Origin: DATJXG01 sp035500455
GTDB lineage: Bacteria > Acidobacteriota > Terriglobia > Terriglobales > Acidobacteriaceae
Assembly (NCBI GenBank): GCA_035500455.1
Contig: DATJXG010000088.1
Span: forward strand, 1-6,518
Reading direction: 5' to 3'
DNA: 6,518 bases
The translations under genes and the position numbers were made by a program. Numbering within the stretch: position 1 is the first letter of the stretch; every line of letters starts with the position of its first letter. Positions 5,028 through 6,518 of this stretch are shown piece after piece. The notes beneath the pieces are model-generated. The model saw only the letters and a list, made by a program, of their open reading frames with translations. It ran no database searches and was not told where the DNA came from.

Positions 5028-5039
5028 GAGCAATTGCTC
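5028..5039. repeat. Perfect 12-bp palindrome (first of a pair)
   Basis: GAGCAATTGCTC is fully self-complementary. Its centre is 17 bp from that of a second perfect palindrome at 5045-5056, and both lie 23-51 bp beyond the stop codon of the leftward maleylacetate reductase-like gene. It could be a protein-binding site or part of an mRNA 3' structure. Confidence 0.7.
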
Positions 5040-5044
5040 GTGGC

Positions 5045-5056
5045 GTGGCGCGCCAC
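5045..5056. repeat. Perfect 12-bp palindrome (second of a pair)
   Basis: GTGGCGCGCCAC is fully self-complementary and separated by five bases from the palindrome at 5028-5039. It is GC-only in the core and shares no sequence with its neighbour, so the two are not copies of one operator. Confidence 0.7.
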
Positions 5057-5078
5057 TCGTCCATATCGGTGTGCCGCG

Positions 5079-6230
5079 CTACCATGCACTTTCGAGGAGT
5101 TCGACGATAACGGAAGCGCTCGTGATCGGTCGTGGGTTTGCCTGCGTCCAGGGGTCGTGCAGCGCGTGCTCCGCGATTTCTTCGAATTGCTCCCGGGAGA
5201 CATTGGCATTGCGGAGCTGGCCCGAAAGCCCAAGGCGCTGGACCAGGTGTGCGACAATATCGCCGGCGTCGACGCCCGTCTCATTCATGGCGGCGCTGAC
5301 GGTAAACTGCCGATCGGCGTTCACCGCCTTGTTCCACCGCAGCACCCAGGGCAGCATGAGACATGAGGTCACGCCATGGGGAACGCCTGCGGTTCCGCCC
5401 AGCGCGTGTCCGATGCCATGGCTTGCGCCCATGGGGACGCCACTCTGGAGATCCATCGTCGCCAGCCACATCCCACAGAGGCTGTCGAGCCGCGCGTCCA
5501 GATCGGCCGGATTGTCATGAGTCTGGGGCAGGCTTGCCGCCAGCAGCTTTAGCGCCTGGATGGACGCGGCATCCGACATCGGATGCGCTCCCGTCGAGCA
5601 TAGCGCCTCGATGGCGTGATCCACCGCGGGCATGCCGGTGGAGAACCAAAGGTCCGTAGGCGTGTGCAGAGTGGCCGCCGGATCCAGCACAACGAAGCGC
5701 GGCACCATCAGCGGGTGGATATAAGCTTCTTTCACCTTGCGCACAGTGTCGGTGGCGCCGCCAAAATAGGTGAACTCGGCGCCGGACAAGGTAGTGGGGA
5801 CTGCCCCCATGCGGACTGGCAAAGTCGCCGGCAGTTGGGGCTGGCGGATGTGGGCGAGCTTCCCGAGCTGGTCAGCGTCCTCGGCGCCGACAGCCAGGCA
5901 GAGCTGCATGATCTTGGCCGCTTCGATGACCGATCCACCGCCGATGGCGAGGATAAAGTCCGAGCCGGATTCGCGTACCTGGTTCGCGGCCATCACCACA
6001 TCCTCGCGGGGGCTGTGCGCTCGGATACCCATTGCAAACCCGCCTAGCCGTTCGCCGAGCGCATCCTGAACCAAAGGTTCGAGCTCGGTTTTCGATGCAA
6101 ATGTCGCACTGGCGAGGACGAAGACGCGTCGAGCGCCGATCCGGTCGATCTCCTCGATGGCAGCTTTGAGCCAGGGACGGGCGAAGATGACCGTCTCCTG
6201 CCCGGACGGGCGAAAGATACCGTGCTTCAT
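5079..6230 (-). CDS. Maleylacetate reductase-like protein, iron-containing alcohol dehydrogenase superfamily
   Basis: This is a complete 383-residue protein, slightly longer than typical maleylacetate reductases (about 350-360). The nucleotide-binding AIGGGSVIEAAK lies at 95-106 and VPTTLSGAEFT at 144-154. HGIGHALGG (271-279) and GVPHG (282-286) supply the histidines expected in this superfamily. In GMPAVDHAIEAL (199-210), His205 is kept, but the metal-binding aspartate of iron alcohol dehydrogenases is replaced by Pro201. That fits the metal-independent maleylacetate reductases. These reduce maleylacetate to 3-oxoadipate with NAD(P)H in hydroxyquinol and chlorocatechol degradation. The cytoplasmic location and exact substrate are inferred. 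The ATG is supported by AAGGA six bases upstream (6237-6241) and overlaps the preceding stop as ATGA, so it is co-translated with the MBL-fold gene. A short-chain alcohol or lactaldehyde-type dehydrogenase remains possible. Confidence 0.88.
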   Translation of the reverse strand: MKHGIFRPSGQETVIFARPWLKAAIEEIDRIGARRVFVLASATFASKTELEPLVQDALGERLGGFAMGIRAHSPREDVVMAANQVRESGSDFILAIGGGSVIEAAKIMQLCLAVGAEDADQLGKLAHIRQPQLPATLPVRMGAVPTTLSGAEFTYFGGATDTVRKVKEAYIHPLMVPRFVVLDPAATLHTPTDLWFSTGMPAVDHAIEALCSTGAHPMSDAASIQALKLLAASLPQTHDNPADLDARLDSLCGMWLATMDLQSGVPMGASHGIGHALGGTAGVPHGVTSCLMLPWVLRWNKAVNADRQFTVSAAMNETGVDAGDIVAHLVQRLGLSGQLRNANVSREQFEEIAEHALHDPWTQANPRPITSASVIVELLESAW

Positions 6231-6518
6231 GTCATTTCCTTCGCGGTGCTCAGAAGCTGCGTGCTCGTGTCGAGCCGCCAGCCATGTTCATCCCGGACGA
6301 TCCGGCCAGCGGCCGGCGTAGGGAAATGGGTTCCAAGAACAAGGACGTCTTGGTCACAATGGGCCAACAGAAAGCCTTGGCGCGTCGTCCGTGCCATGGC
6401 GAGATCCACGTCGGTCAGGCTTCCGATACTGGCGTCGGCGATCTGTATGGGGTGATGGATCATATCGCCCATGATGATCGCCTCTTCGCCATCCGAACGG
6501 ATGCGAACGCTGACATGA
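6227..6518 (-). CDS. MBL-fold metallohydrolase, C-terminal part (runs off right edge)
   Basis: The frame is open from the window edge and ends at the TGA at 6227-6229. The visible 96 residues begin HVSVRIRSDGEEAIIMGDMI. MGDMIHHPIQ and VLVLGTHFPTPAAG are the last two metal-site motifs of a metallo-beta-lactamase-fold enzyme. The Asp of GDM (codon 6464-6466) should bridge the metals, and the His of THFP (codon 6326-6328) is the final ligand. GRIVRDEHGWRLD is the usual closing strand. The zinc-binding HxHxDH motif would lie outside the window. Such proteins are hydrolases of lactones, thioesters or similar; no specific substrate can be given. It is the upstream partner of the reductase gene, with which it overlaps by four bases. 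Confidence 0.88.
   Translation of the reverse strand, partial: HVSVRIRSDGEEAIIMGDMIHHPIQIADASIGSLTDVDLAMARTTRQGFLLAHCDQDVLVLGTHFPTPAAGRIVRDEHGWRLDTSTQLLSTAKEMT
6237..6241 (-). promoter_or_regulatory. Ribosome-binding site for the reductase gene
   Basis: AAGGA on the minus strand, six bases before the ATG at 6228-6230, lies inside the last codons of the MBL-fold gene. It fixes the start of the reductase and supports coupled translation. Confidence 0.7.

Noticed and set aside
5034..5520. Plus-strand frames opposite the reductase gene
   Set aside because: The minus-strand frame has full family motifs, a ribosome-binding site and a coupled start. The plus-strand frames are antisense shadows.
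1..6518. CRISPR array, defence island or new multi-gene system
   Set aside because: No regularly spaced repeats are present, and apart from the single Fic gene no nuclease, ATPase or sensor gene is visible. The remaining content is insertion sequences and catabolic genes.

Overview
This window looks like accessory DNA from a GC-rich alphaproteobacterium, possibly a sphingomonad or a relative. That is inferred from base composition, from the style of the IS21, IS66 and IS3 elements, and from a maleylacetate-reductase-type gene. Species and replicon cannot be read from the sequence. It is an insertion-sequence graveyard joined to the 3' end of a catabolic operon.

Left part (1-1866): positions 1-434 are the left end of an IS21-family element, with the N-terminus of istA on the minus strand and two terminal repeats. 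A short spacer with an AT-rich stretch follows, then an intact Fic-domain gene (625-1866, plus strand). The protein carries both the catalytic Fic motif and an N-terminal inhibitory motif, so it is predicted to be a self-inhibited (class II) AMP-transferase. No separate antitoxin gene is visible.

Middle part (1867-4828): after a structured spacer lies a complete IS66-family element (about 2021-4536) whose tnpA, tnpB and tnpC all read leftwards. Immediately right of it is the first 95 bases of an IS3-family element: its end, its ribosome-binding site, and 12 codons of orfA cut off by the IS66. That IS3 end in turn abuts what looks like the last 64 codons of a serine recombinase gene (plus strand). 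The rest of the IS3 element and of the recombinase is not on the other side of the IS66, and the IS66 lacks a perfect 8-bp target duplication. The region has therefore probably lost DNA by recombination or IS-mediated deletion.

Right part (4829-6518): a gene-poor spacer holds two adjacent perfect 12-bp palindromes. Then come two leftward genes joined by an ATGA overlap: the C-terminus of an MBL-fold metallohydrolase (running off the window edge) and a complete maleylacetate-reductase-like protein of the iron-containing alcohol dehydrogenase superfamily. They probably form the tail of an aromatic-compound degradation operon. A good minus-strand intrinsic terminator (4726-4764) could end its transcript.

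I found no convincing new multi-gene system. The most interesting items are the hairpin that buries the IS3 orfA ribosome-binding site, the recombinase C-terminus whose DNA resembles a tRNA 3' end and contains a perfect 13-bp stem, the paired palindromes, and the orphan class II Fic gene.
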